From contig NC_062974.1 of the NCBI RefSeq assembly GCF_023078275.1, positions 26,386,110 to 26,450,109 of the forward strand: a DNA stretch of 64,000 nt. The letters run 5' to 3'. The translations under genes were made by a program, and so were the position numbers. The notes under the pieces were generated by a model, which saw only the letters and a list, made by a program, of their open reading frames with translations, ran no database searches and had not been told where the DNA came from. Of the stretch, positions 10,965 to 21,624 are shown in pieces (the first letter of the stretch is position 1; each line of letters begins with the position of its first letter). Origin of the DNA: Leguminivora glycinivorella (taxonomy: Eukaryota > Arthropoda > Insecta > Lepidoptera > Tortricidae).

Positions 10965-11190
10965 TCTGGTCTGGCTCGTGACCCTGCCTGCTGAGCCGCG
11001 GTCCTGGGTTCGAATCCCGGTAAGGGCATTTATTTGTGTGATGAGCACAGATATTTGTTCCTGAGTCATGGACGTTTTCTATGTATAAGTATTTGTATAT
11101 TATATATATCGTTGTCCGAGTACCCACAATACAAGCCTTCTTGAGCTTACCGTGGGGCTCAGTCAAGCTGTGTAAGAATGTCCTATAATA
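10965..11190 (+). mobile_element. SINE-B, tRNA-derived
   Basis: The head contains GTTCGAATCCCGGTAAGGGC (B box) after a shortened A box region (CTGGCTCGTGACCCTGCC). The SINE-B body with ATGAGCACAGATATTTGTTC follows, then TTGAGCTTACCGTGGGGCTC and an ATAATAAT tail. Flanking TAAGATTTTGA direct repeats are visible but mutated on the left. Copy 2 has the same insertion at 36417, with an altered 3' end. Confidence 0.85.
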
Positions 11191-11427
11191 ATAATACTAA
11201 GATTTTGAACACGAAACGGTGTAGTTTTAGCAACGAAATTGTTGCTAATAAGACTAATTGTGGTCCAAAGTCTTTAAGGTACTATATATAGAAATTTGAA
11301 AGCAATGCGACATATTTTTTTATTCATTTTCTTTATTGCGGGATAGTTAAAAAAAATCATATTTAGCTTCGCAATTTTCATATATTATGTTTCACTTAGG
11401 CACTGCCAGTGCCATATGTAATACTAG

Positions 11428-11597
11428 CTTTTACCCGCAGCTTTGCTTACGTTAGAAAGAGACAAAAAGTAGCCTATGTCACTCTCCATCCCTTCAACAA
11501 AATCACGTCAATTCGTCGCTCCGTTTATTTGGTTTCGCCGTGAAAAACGGACAAACAAACAGACACACACACTTTCCCATTTATAATATTAGTATGG
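11428..11597 (-). repeat. Family V repeat, reverse
   Basis: Reverse complement of the repeat at 33232: starts near CGCAGCTTTGCTTACG and ends CACTTTCCCATTTATAATAT. Confidence 0.7.
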
Positions 11598-11641
11598 ATT
11601 ATCTATGCAATATCTTATCAGAGAGTCCGACCCATTTGTGA

Positions 11642-12333
11642 GTGCGTTTGGTAAAACGTCCCACTTTGTCAATTGCTACGAGTATAAAGCCGTTTTTAGG
11701 GTTCCGTAGTCAACTAGGAACCCTTATAGTTTCGCCATGTCTGTCTGTCCGTCCGTCCGTCCGTCCGTCCGTCCGTCCGTCCGTCCGTCCGCGGATAATC
11801 TCAGTAACTGTAAGCACTAGAAAGCTGAAATTTGGTACCAATATGTATATCAATCACGCCAACAAAGTGCAAAAATAAAAAATGGAAAAAAATGTTTTAT
11901 TAGGGTAGCCCGCCTACATGTAAAGTGGGGGCTGATTTTTTTTTTCATTCCAACCCTAACGTGTGATATATTGTTGGATAGGTATTTAAAAATGAATAAG
12001 GGTTTACTAAGATAGTTTTATGATAATACTAATATTTTCGGAAATAATCGCTCCTAAAGGAAAAAAAAGTGCGTCCCCCCCCTCTAACTTTTGAACCATA
12101 TGTTTAAAAAATATGAAAAAAATTACAAAAGTAGAACTTTATAAAGACTTTCTAGGAAAATTGTTTTGAACTTGATAGGTTCAGTAGTTTTTGAGAAAAA
12201 TACGGAAAACTACGGAACCCTACACTGAGCGTGGCCCGACACGCTCTTGGCCGGTTTTTTCAGTTTATTAATATAAAGATACAATCTCGTCTTTATGGTA
12301 ACTGACTAATCGGGACGTTTTACTAAACACACT
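11642..12333. mobile_element. MITE with GGTAAAACGTCCC ends, hosting family Z
   Basis: The outer ends pair: GTGCGTTTGGTAAAACGTCC at the left, and GGGACGTTTTACTAAACAC at the right as its complement. Almost the whole interior is the family Z element at 11698-12253, so an older short MITE was split by family Z. The same nested arrangement is in copy 2 at 37293-38010. Confidence 0.65.
11698..12253 (-). mobile_element. Family Z element, reverse, with TCCG array
   Basis: Begins AGGGTTCCGTAGTCAACTAG and ends CACGCTCTTGGCCGGT. A (TCCG)n array lies at about 11750-11791. The array is visibly longer in the allele at 37348. Confidence 0.82.
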
Positions 12334-12750
12334 CACATTCATATATGTAGGTATGTCAAATCCAAAAAGTTTTCTCATTAATGCGTCCATTAGATATTAT
12401 TATTTGTCACTTGTTTTAATTGAGTTGTATCTCTTTGCTCTGTGGTGGTGATAGATATGATTTAAATAAAAATACGAATTATTTAAGTGTGACATCTTTA
12501 AGCAAACAGTCCCTTTTTCAGTGAGTCAAAGGGCATTAGGTTTCTAGGGCAGCTATCTCCGTTGATACCATTAATCCACATCGCCTGGATTAAAATATAA
12601 GTGGGTCAACAGGGCACAATCGGTGTCAGCAGTTTGTTACTTAGACATTACCATTTTTAAAGCTTCTACCTAAGGATCTTGAGGCGAAAAAAGGTGCTAT
12701 TCGACTTCAGAAAATTCCTGCGTGTTTAGGGCAGGGCTTACTTTTTAATA
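12334..12750. other. Intergenic DNA, no feature seen
   Basis: Aligns to about 38011-38410 in copy 2 with small differences. No gene is called. Confidence 0.45.
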
Positions 12751-12903
12751 ACGCCGTGTCTTGCGTGGGCGACGGTCGCGCGACCGTCGCGCGACCGTCG
12801 CCGTCGCGTCTCATACATCCATATCGATAAGGTTTGATTTCGTATGCGTCGCATCGCCGTCGCGCGACCATCGCGCGACCTTCGCCCACGCAAGCCACGG
12901 CGT
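12751..12903. mobile_element. GC-rich palindromic MITE, copy 1 only
   Basis: Starts ACGCCGTGTCTTGCGTGGGC and ends with the complementary GCCCACGCAAGCCACGGCGT. The arms carry repeated GACGGTCGCGCGACCGTCGC units that are themselves self-complementary. The small loop holds ATATCGATAAGG. It is absent at the matching place in copy 2 (about 38410). A sister element with fewer CGCGAC units lies at 49284-49423. Confidence 0.85.
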
Positions 12904-13132
12904 AAGTCTAGCTGTAACTTCTGATTTCAGTCCCCGCGAATGATACGGGCGGCTGAATTCAATTAATCAGTTCTTTTTTTTTATTCGTATGCATAATAAA
13001 TCTGTGTGTAATTATGAAGTTTGTGAAGTAATTTAATAATGAAAATGATGAATAAATGAATGATAATGAGTTATGTACCGTTGATTTTTTTGAGTTTGTT
13101 AACTATATAAGTGATAAATTTACAGAATGATT

Positions 13133-13409
13133 CTAAAGTAGAGTTTTTTGTAGTGATTTCCAAAAGGTTATAGGGTCTATTTTGATGCTTTGACAGATGA
13201 TTTCGTGGTCGAGACGAGGGTTCATAAATTTGGGACAATATCTGAGGAGATGTTCTATGGATTGTGGGGTGGTTTGGTCGCATGGGCATAGGTCATCGGG
13301 GGTGATTTTGAAGCGGTGGAGGTAAGTTTTGTGATAGCCATGGCCGGTGAGAATTTGGGTGAGGTGGAATGATTGCGTGATTTTATTTCTGAGATTTTGG
13401 ATAGGGCTT
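13133..13409 (-). pseudogene. Non-LTR retrotransposon ORF2 C-terminus (RNase H end and Cys-rich tail)
   Basis: Read on the minus strand from about 13409, the frame gives FHLTQILTGHGYHKTYLHRF, then LCPCDQTTPQSIEHLLRYCP, ending at a stop at 13133-13135. The LTGHG...YLHRF block followed by a Cys-x-Cys...His...Cys cluster is typical of the end of ORF2 in I/Jockey/R1-type LINEs that carry RNase H. Only about 90 codons remain, so this is a dead 5'-truncated copy. Copy 2 (38666-38941) holds the same fragment with one extra base that breaks the frame near the end. Clade assignment is uncertain. Confidence 0.75.
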
Positions 13410-13412
13410 ACT

Positions 13413-13650
13413 TATTTCATTTCATTTCATTTCATTTCATTTCATTTATTAATTGTAAAGTCATGTACATACATTAAAATGCAGGTGTAATGCAGTTGGT
13501 AGGTCAGTTCATGACGCCCTGTGAGGGCATACAACAAGCTTATCTTAACTAATCTAGGTTAAAAATAAAAAATATACAATGTTTTTTCTAAATCTAGTAC
13601 AATAAATTGATCAATAATAATAAATTTCATTATTTCATTTTACATAATTA
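13413..13650 (-). mobile_element. Copy 1-only retroelement 3' end with (TTTCA)n
   Basis: A 240-base insertion absent from copy 2 (compare 38940-38970). At its left is a perfect TTTCA pentamer array (13415-13447). On the minus strand this is an ATGAA tail behind a region with GCCCTCACAGGGCGTCATGA, as expected for a LINE or SINE 3' UTR with a short-repeat tail. No coding sequence. Confidence 0.6.
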
Positions 13651-13755
13651 AAATGCATGAAAAGTGTAAAATGTAACTCCTCACATCTAAAAATGCAACC
13701 GTTGAAACTCATCGATTATTAGGTAGGTAGGTTTTTTAAAAAAATGGAATTAAAT

Positions 13756-13983
13756 CCACAGAATATATAATAATACAAGTACAGAAGGCTCACTCCTTTG
13801 ATGTTCACAAAACGCCGCCATTCTAAATTTTTACCTACATTAACAAACGGACCGCACGCGTGCAGACGACATTGAATTCTATTGCGCCGCGCCAAGGTCG
13901 TCGCCAGTGAATGGTCCGCGAACTCGCGGCCGCCGGCATGTACTTGTAGCGCGGTGAAAGGATCGCGGAGTGAGCCGCCCCTG
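13756..13983. mobile_element. GC-rich insert flanked by TTAAAT, copy 1 only
   Basis: Copy 2 has the uninterrupted target (GGAATTAAATCTAAGTAGG near 39055). Copy 1 has 228 extra bases between two TTAAAT repeats (13750-13755 and 13984-13989). The insert is markedly GC-richer than its surroundings (GCGGCCGCCGGC-type stretches). A TTAA-containing TSD would suit piggyBac-type insertion, but I cannot match its ends to each other convincingly. The 97-codon frame on the minus strand has no recognisable domain. Confidence 0.6.
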
Positions 13984-14448
13984 TTAAATCTAAGTAGGTT
14001 ATTTTGCCTCACCTTGTACCTATATTTGATTATTTATACTCATTATTGAATGAAACAAAGCATCATCAATCAACAAGACGTTTACTGCATTGCAATCAAC
14101 AACAGGACAATAATGGATATAAACCTATATTACTGATAATACGAGTTATTGCTCCGATAGCGCAAGTGTTTAGACAGGCTGGCGATGGAAGCTACGTAGA
14201 ATATATATGTGCCTAACTGCGAGAGCCCTAAATATATTAGGTATATCTCCATCGCCATACAGCGAGGCAACGCTGCTAGCGTGATGGCATGGCACAGAAC
14301 GGGTTCCTTTAGGTATACTACTTTTTATATATGTAGTATTGTTTTTTACAATTGTATGTGATTTTATTATTATTGTACAAATTATGTTGTATGAAACTTT
14401 TGCCAGAAAAGGACAAATGGGTGGTTAAAATCTTTCGGGTTTCTTTGT

Positions 14449-15053
14449 TACACCGTGTATACGACTAATATTTTAATATAGGATTTCGGGGAAAGAAAGG
14501 AACTTGTCTTGAAATGGTTTGAACCACTTTTAGTATCGATAACTGGAATTAAATATTAACTGCTACAAACATTTCAAATTTATTATGGGGTGAAAATTAA
14601 GAGTTCCTTAAAACACCTCTTAATTAATGATAACACTGATAAATTCTATGTCTGGTATAATTTATCGCCCGTCACTGTTTATATATGTATACAACATGTT
14701 TTTATTGAATTCCATTAACTTTAAGGGAAGGTTCTTTAGATCAAATACAATTAATTTCTATAAAAAACTAGCGTTTAACTCTTACGGTTATCGAGTTATT
14801 AAAAAAATAAAGATAATTACTGAACACGTGTATGACAACCTTTACAAATTCCTAATGTTTTTTGTTTTGACATGTGCCGTCAATCACTTGAATGTTATTC
14901 TTAGGGGTCTCTCACACTAATAAATTCATTTATTATATATGAAAATGATGAAAAAGATTGTTTTGCGAATTTAACTAAAAGTGTAATGTAAGATAATGAA
15001 CCTATAGCTACGTGTCGAATTTAACGGAAAAGAAAAAAAACACGGTGTATAAC
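14449..15053 (+). mobile_element. Family W element
   Basis: The ends share TACACCGTGT in inverted orientation: TTACACCGTGTATACGAC at the left and AAACACGGTGTATAA at the right. The interior includes CTTTAAGGGAAGGTTCTTTA and AATTCGACACGTAGC-type segments seen in four other copies. The 97-codon open frame at 14627-14920 lies inside this repeat and recurs in its allele at 40116-40409, so I treat it as noncoding. Confidence 0.7.
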
Positions 15054-15500
15054 CTAACAGCTTTTTGTGATCTAATAATTACAAATGTAGGTAAGTAATT
15101 AGGTAGACGCAAATAACCTGTCTACAAAACACGTAGCTTTCAGCTTTCATCTCCTACACATGACATTTTCACAAGTTTTTACGAAAATAACATTTATTTA
15201 ATTAATCTATGCATTTAGTCAGCTTTCGGGACCGTTCCCGTCGATTCATAACATAACTGCCGCGAGCAGACTTTGTTCCCGTGGCCGCTAAACATCTATA
15301 TCTCAAAAAAACATTTTTTCGAGTTTATTTATATGAAAAAAAAAATGTTTTGACACATGTTTGTGTGTCAATAAAATGGCGAAATGGGTTGTGTTATAAT
15401 TGGGCTTGGTTTTTTTCATCAAAATATATTGCTTCAATCGAGTGTTACATGATGACATTTCATTTATGTATATAGGATGTGTGTCTATAGGATAATTTTA

Positions 15501-16755
15501 TTGGGTTGGTAAGAAAGTAATGAGCGAATCATAACGAATATTGTAATTTTTATTTAATTTATTATTTTAATCATTTATCAAAAATATAACGGCCTTCGTT
15601 ATCTACTACTTGTCTCCATCGTTCTGGTAAAGAATGAATAGCATCGGCGAAGAAGTTCTTAGGTTTAGATTCAAAAAACTCAGCTATGTACTGTCGTAGA
15701 TGGGCTTGATCATCGAACTTTTTTTCATTCAAGGCATTGCTTAGCGATCTGAACAATGCGTAATCCGTAGTAGGTGACAAGTCTGGAGAGTACGGTGGAT
15801 GAGGTATCACTTTCCAACCTAGCTCCAATAGCTTTAGCCGAGTCACTTTTGCAATGTGTGGGCGAGCATTGTCGTGTAAGAAAAAAACTTTAGCATGCTG
15901 TGGACGATTCTGACAGATTTTTTGGTTTAAATTTTCAAGCTGATTACAGTATACTGATGCGGTAACAGTCATTCCACTTGGTAGGAGTTCCCAGTGAATA
16001 ATACCATGAATATCCCACCAAACGGACAGCATAACTTTTTTCGGGTGAGGCTCTGTTTTTGGTGCCTCTATTCCTTTTTCGTTTGGAGCTAGCCACTGAC
16101 GTTTGCGTGTGTGATTTATATATAAGACCCATTTTCCATCTCCAGTGATAAGATGGTCCAACCAGTTGAATGTGCGGCGAAAAGACAGAAGTTGTATGCA
16201 GATATCGGCACGGCGGTTTAGTTGATCTCTATCAAGTTCGTGCGGTATCCAAACACTGTATTTGTAGTTTTTTTCCCAACTCGTGTAAATGTGTTTCTAT
16301 GGTGACATGAGAGCAGCCTAACTCGGTAGCAAGAGTACGACTCGTTAGCCTCGGATCTCCTTCAAATAAGGTTTTTAATTTGGCTACATCAGTCTTCACC
16401 GGTCGACCAGACTTAGGTTGATCTGATAATGAAAAGTCGCCACTACGAAACCGCTGGAACCATCGTTTCGCCGTGGCCTCAGACACAACTTCAGGAGCAA
16501 CACGCTGACATATATTACGCACTGCTTCGGCGGCTGAATGGCCAGACTGAAATTCATATAGTAAGCAATGCCTTACATGCACTTTTAATTCGTCCATTTT
16601 CTTCCTTATATTAGCTCGGCGACAGCTAGTGAATGACTGACGAGAAACTGTGCGACTCGCCCTTTATATACTTTCGACCATAGAAGATTCTAGAACTCTC
16701 TCAAAAATTTTATGTGGAATTCAATCGATCGCTCATTACTTTCTTACCAACCCAA
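15501..16755 (-). mobile_element. mariner transposon, copy 1-specific insertion
   Basis: A 1255-base element with about 27-bp terminal inverted repeats beginning TTGGGTTGGTAAGAAAGTAA. It is flanked by a TA duplication (15499-15500, 16756-16757). Copy 2 keeps the empty site with a single TA (41138-41139). Length, TIR type, TA target and the DD34D-type transposase all fit the mariner family of the Tc1/mariner superfamily. It carries one transposase gene on the minus strand, interrupted by a frameshift. Confidence 0.96.
15571..16597 (-). pseudogene. mariner transposase, single frameshift
   Basis: The start codon is at 16597-16595 and the stop at 15573-15571. The N-terminal part (16597-16232) encodes a paired helix-turn-helix DNA-binding region: RHCLLYEFQSGHSAAEAVRN, then WFQRFRSGDF and SGRP. 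The C-terminal part carries the catalytic core with WVLYINHTRKRQWL, KVMLSVWWD, FLHDNARPH and PPYSPDLSP. An A7 run (T7 on the plus strand, about 16268-16274) shifts the frame; with one base fewer the frame passes through SVWIPHELDRD into the C-terminal part. Two oddities: TGDGKW replaces the usual TGDEKW, and an extra Thr in SPTTDY puts 35 rather than 34 residues between the last two catalytic Asp. Probably inactive, though the frameshift is a homopolymer and could be a sequencing error. Confidence 0.92.
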
Positions 16756-16757
16756 TA

Positions 16758-17693
16758 TTTTGACATGGCTTACATTTTCCTATATAATGCGAGGGCACGG
16801 CCAACATTCAAAAATCATTTCATATTATAACCGGTTATTTGTGTTCAGGACAGAACACAAGTTTAATTTGTATGTGAAACTTTAAGGTAAAAAGTCTATA
16901 ACTTGTTGATGGTTGAAAAACAAGAGAGGACAGAACAGAAGAAATGGAAAATTGAGAAAAAATATGTAAGCGGATTAAAATGTATTTTTTACTTTTGATA
17001 TGATGCAGTGAAAGTTAAAGTTGAGTTTTTTTATGTGGAAGCTACAGAAATAGTGGTGACCAACAATTTGGATTTGTGGCTAGGTAGGTATTGCAGGAAA
17101 GAAGTTGACAATTTTTGCGGACACGTGGCAGATCTGCCACATTTATGTGGCCATAAGTATCTTCCAAAAAGGCTTAAAGACTTTTTATTTTTTCCTAATT
17201 AATGTGGTAATTTGAATGATTAATTCTGTCTACCCGAATCTGAATAAATCTCAAAACAACTTTTTTTGAGATGTGACCGTTTAGCACGCACGGGATGTTT
17301 TGATTGCAAAATGAGATCAAAATAACGGCAAATATGCTGAAATTGCCTCATAAAATATCTGCCTCGAATATTGTGTTTTTACACTTTCATTTTTGCTATT
17401 AACGTTTATATTTCAATTGTTTGATAGCTTCTCAGTTTTACTTGATGCCGTGCAATTTTGTTTTATAATCGTAATTTACTTTGCCTTGTTTGTGTATTTT
17501 ATAATTCGTTTTATAAGTATAGTGGTCTACTGAAGGCGTGTAATGGATAGCTTTTTGCACAAGAACACCACGCGAACGGAGTCCCTGTAACACAATTATT
17601 GAATGTCATAAATGTCGTAACTGATTGCCAGACTTTGATTAATCATTAGCTTAGCTAAATAGCCATAGGTTAGCTAAATATCCTAACCACAAA
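16758..17693. other. Intergenic DNA, no feature seen
   Basis: Aligns to about 41140-42100 in copy 2 with small indels. The 64-codon frame at 17008-17202 is interrupted by an insertion in copy 2, which argues against coding. Confidence 0.5.
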
Positions 17694-17926
17694 TTTCAAA
17701 TTTTGAAAAACCCTCTACCGCGACGTATAGTGGACCGATTTTCATGAAACATGGCTAAGAACACTCCCGACTAATTCAGCTTTCAAACAAAAACAAACTA
17801 AATCTAAATCGGTTCATCCGTTCGGGAGCTACGATGCCGCAGACAGACAAGCACACAAACAGACAGACAGACACGTCAAACTTATTTTTGCGTTCGTCAC
17901 GTTTTTGCGTCGGGGGTTAAAAAAAA
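17694..17926 (+). repeat. Family T repeat
   Basis: Contains GGACCGATTTTCATGAAAC, GGCTAAGAACACTCCCGACT, TTCGGGAGCTACGATGCC, a CAGACAGACA run and a GTCGGGGGTTAAAAA end. At least seven full or partial copies occur here (25670, 27780, 42105, 45838, 46540, 53100). Noncoding; class not assigned. Confidence 0.75.
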
Positions 17927-18294
17927 ATTATGGCAATTTTGAAAAGTTACGCGAATGCCAGAAAATCGAATTACGACCAATGAAAATGCGGGCAAACAAA
18001 ACATGATGACTTTAAAGACCCAGAACATTAACCCCCCGGATGCCTTGTCATTAAAAATCAAAGGCGTTCCAGGGGTTAAAAGAGATAAACAAAGAGAATA
18101 ACGCGGTTTTATCAGTCTACTAAATTCAGAATTTCAGTAAGAAAACACAGACTCGTGTTCGCACGAATAGCAAATTGAATTCGCGATCCAGGAACTTTCT
18201 CAGCCTTCGGAAAGTTTTCTTCCTCATCAATTCGCACGCACTGCCAATTCAAGGTTTTTATTTCGTCCCTTACAATATTTTACAGGGTTGCGCT

Positions 18295-18608
18295 GGTAGC
18301 CTAGCGGTAAGTACGTGCGACTTTCGTTCCGGAGGTCGCGGCGGTCGGCGGTCACCAATGAGTTTTTCGAAATTTATGTACGAAATGTCATTTGATATTT
18401 GCCAGTCGCTTTTCGGTGAAGGAAAACATTGTGAGGGAAACCGGACTAATTCCAATAAGGTCTAGTTTACCCTTCGATTTGGAAGGTCAGATGGCAGTCG
18501 CTTTCGTAAAAACTAGTGCCTACGCCAAATCTTGGGATTAGGTTTACGAAAGCGACTGCCATCTGGGTAACTAGGCCTTATTGGGATTAGTCCGGTTTCC
18601 TCACGATG
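18295..18608. mobile_element. Two SINE-A pieces joined in opposite orientations
   Basis: A plus-strand SINE-A with a degraded head (TAGCCTAGCGGTAAG retained; the B box is replaced by GGCGGTCGGCGGTC) runs to about 18541. A minus-strand SINE-A piece (TTACGAAAGCGACTGCCATC onward to TCCGGTTTCCTCACGATG) follows directly. The same junction is in copy 2 at 42706-43015. Confidence 0.75.
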
Positions 18609-18773
18609 AACAACATGATTACAAGTATTGATGCATATAATTTTCCAAAAAAAAAAAATCTAACCTGTTAAACCTGTAACTGTAGAAAGGTCAAAATCAA
18701 AACATTTTTCAAATTATTAAACATGACATGATGCCGACGGCCACTTTTCATCATCGCACCGCTCGCCATCGAC

Positions 18774-19035
18774 AGGGCGCTCATCCACACACCTTGCAAC
18801 CTAAATGGTCGCGCACCGTGCGGTTTCAGAGGAATTTCCTCCAACGAACGGAATGAGCGTGCCGAGGTATTCCCGATGAACTACAGTATGGGGTTCTTCA
18901 AAAAAGGAGTGTACAAGTTTCTAATGGGTCGGCAACGCGTATGTGACACCCCTAGAGTTGTAGGCGTCCATAGGTGGTGACCGCTTTCCATCAGGCGGGC
19001 CATATACCTGTTTGCCGCCGACGTGATATCAAAAA
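18774..19035 (+). pseudogene. LINE ORF2 C-terminus and 3' UTR
   Basis: The plus-strand frame gives EVFPMNYSMGFFKKGVYKFL followed by MGRQR and a stop. A short 3' UTR with CATCAGGCGGGCCATATACC follows, ending in GATATCAAAAAAA. The N-E-L-P-x-x-V-F...FKKxVYxFLxGRQR pattern is typical of ORF2 ends of non-LTR elements. Copy 1 has lost one codon relative to copy 2 near NELPAE. 5'-truncated and dead. Confidence 0.7.
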
Positions 19036-19227
19036 AAATGCACAGTAGACTGAAATTCTAATAATAAGCATGAAGGTTGACACCCTTGACACCATTATTG
19101 TATATCACGATGTAAAAGAGGCGCTGTAAGCATCATTATTATTCACTCCCAATCTTGACACCGACGGAGTATAATTAGGCAAGATCTAGGTCAAAGACAG
19201 TTCTGGTGAAGATTCTTCGTTTTTAGC

Positions 19228-19330
19228 GTTCCGTACCAAAAAGGTACAAAAGGAACTCTTATGGTGCGACTCTGTCCGTCTGTCTGTCTGTCTGTCACAT
19301 TACTAAGTATCGTGAGAACTACTTATCCTA
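19228..19330 (+). repeat. Interspersed repeat fragment (GTTCCGTACC type)
   Basis: GCGTTCCGTACCAAAAAGGT followed by CTCTTATGGTGCGACTC and a (GTCT)n run. Also in copy 2 at 43635-43712, where the GTCT run differs. Confidence 0.5.
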
Positions 19331-19688
19331 TCGATTTGAAATGTGGAATAGTTATGAGCATTGTTAACCTCTATAAATCGAAAGTATTTATTTTTAATCT
19401 GAAGTAACCCGGGCAATTATAAAGCAATTTTTCTAACCTGCGGCCGGAAAGCGTCAAATTTCAGGCCGCTGCGCTCTTTCCGGCTCCACACACTTTAACT
19501 AGTACATAAGATAGCCTCAGATATTTAGGTGTTTGTTGACCTCGGCTCCACCTCGGCCGACAATTACATGTGATGAGACATTTCTTACTTTACTGGCCTA
19601 GGTATGTAATCTACTACCTTTATAATGTATCTGTTATGTGGGTTTATGTTCTCGTGTAAAAGTGAATACATAAATTACATAGGTATTT

Positions 19689-20003
19689 GGGCCTTTTTTT
19701 TCAAAGTTGTACCCTCACTTTTTTGGATTTTAAAATTTTTATGTGATTTCTACTCAGAATCGCGAGCTCTTTGAATCCTGATAGGAGAAAAGTGTCCCAA
19801 GTATTTTTCCCATTCCATTACCAATTTTTCATACATTTTGTATGGCGGTAACGGAATGGAAGTTCTGAAAAATGTATGGAAATCTTGGCACATTTTTTTT
19901 CTCCTATCAGGATCGAGAGACCTCGCGATTATGAGTATGAATCGCGTAAAAAATACCCATGTTACAAAAAAAGTGGGGTGGACAACTTTGAAAAAAAATG
20001 GGC
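19689..20003. mobile_element. Foldback MITE, family Q type 1
   Basis: Arms of about 120 bases pair across a short centre. The outer parts hold TTTTTTTTCAAAGTTGT and its complement. The inner parts hold CTCAGAATCGCGAGCTC...CCTGATAGGAGAAAA and the inverted TTTCTCCTATCAGGATCG. Also at 44109-44423. The several open frames seen on both strands are products of the repeat. Confidence 0.8.
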
Positions 20004-20550
20004 AATTTTAAGCTTAAATACATGCTACATTATTTTGCCTTGTTGGAACGCATACATACGCAAAACGATGGGTTCCGTACCATACGAATACAAAAACGTA
20101 CTAGCAAAATAGCCTTATTCCACGGTTCTTGTGTCGTTTTGATAAGAAGAGCAGTTTTAGTAACTTCATTATTCATCAACACTTGACCGGACAACCGATC
20201 ATATCCAAAATATTTTTTTGAACAAACAGACTTACAGCATTTTGCCATTTTGGCACAGAACCCTATATATATCATTTTGATATACTTATATCACTTTTCT
20301 CTAAAAAATTAATGTCAAGAATGTTTACCTTTTTTAAAAAGCTAAAGAACCGAAGTTCACTCGACGTAAGTGACGACAGGTGTTGATAGGGGTATCGTGG
20401 TTACTCGTGCGGAATGTTCGTTATTAAGTATACGTTACGCTTCGCAAGTTACGTTCCTTTGCCCTTTAGTGCCACAGAAAGAATAACAAACATGGGTTAC
20501 TAAGTTCTTGAACAATGGCGTTAAAAATAATCGACATTAAGACGATACAG

Positions 20551-20932
20551 AAGGGGTCAATTCTCCATACAAACGCTCTCGACTATTTCCCCCCTGGTTT
20601 TTGAAGATAGAGAAATGATTTTTTCAACGCAGATTATTATGATTCTTATCTGTGTCGGACCGTTTTGATTTTTTTTTTATTTTTTGATTTTAAAGACGCT
20701 AGAGCGGATCAAAAATTTCCAAAAACGGCCTTATTGCTAATGGCCCAAAACAGGGGTGCAGGTATAGGGTAGGGGTAGGGGGGTAGGTTGGTAACAATTT
20801 GCTAAAAAAGTTAATCGGTCCGACACACATAATTTCATTGTTATTCAAATTCACAAATTTCGTTATGAATGTTATGATTGATTAATTTTTGAAGGAGGAA
20901 ACAGTCGAGAGCGGAACCTCGATTTTAAATAT
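20551..20932 (-). repeat. Family X element, reverse
   Basis: Opposite orientation to 2672 and 62470: GGGGTCAATTCTCCATACAA at the left and AGTCGAGAGCGGAACCTCG at the right. Confidence 0.7.
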
Positions 20933-21624
20933 AGTTCCAAATTATGACAATATATTTACTTAACAATAAAATGTATAAACGTAAATAAATGCAATATATC
21001 AAGAAACTGTGACCACACGGAGAAAAAAGTCTCGTCCATGATACCTGAATAGTGTAATCTGAACGAGAAAATCTAGTAAATTCTGGGACAATTGTTCACA
21101 TAGTATAAATAACTAAACTAGTTGTTTAAATGCGTTGAGCTTAGTGAACTAGTTATCTTGTAATTGCTACACATTAAAATAGCGTGTATTACTAGAATAT
21201 TTAGTAATCATAACACGTGGACCGTACAAATAAATAATATTTTCTTGCAGAGCTTAATAAATGAAATGTGACCTTGACAATATATTCTTGTAAAGGTAAT
21301 ATATACATTACGTATCATAAAATAAAAATATTGTAAGGGTCACACAGTCAAATTGTGTGTATTACTAGATTATTCAGTATTTATAACAAATGGAGTGTCT
21401 AAATAAACAAAATAATGTAAACTCCACAAGAAATTCTTGTAAAGGTTATAAAACTTTAGTTAGGCCAATAATAGGTATCGTTAAGAATACAAGTCATCTG
21501 ATATATATTACATTCTCTTCATTTATGTAAACTTCATTAAATGGTTGATAGAACAAGAAAGTTAGTTACAGCAACTGCATTTATGGTACTCTCTAATAAA
21601 TATACAATTGCGTTAACGTGTTAT

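Noticed and set aside
13719..14012. 97-codon minus-strand frame in the GC-rich insert
   Set aside because: It reads across the insertion boundary into flanking AT-rich DNA and has no domain. The insert is absent from the other haplotype.
14627..14920. 97-codon frame conserved in copy 2 (40116-40409)
   Set aside because: It lies wholly inside the family W repeat, and the two copies are alleles of the same locus, so similarity is not evidence of coding.
19876..20275. Overlapping frames of 62-81 codons on both strands
   Set aside because: They include family Q hairpin arm sequence and have no domain. Their presence in copy 2 only reflects allelism.
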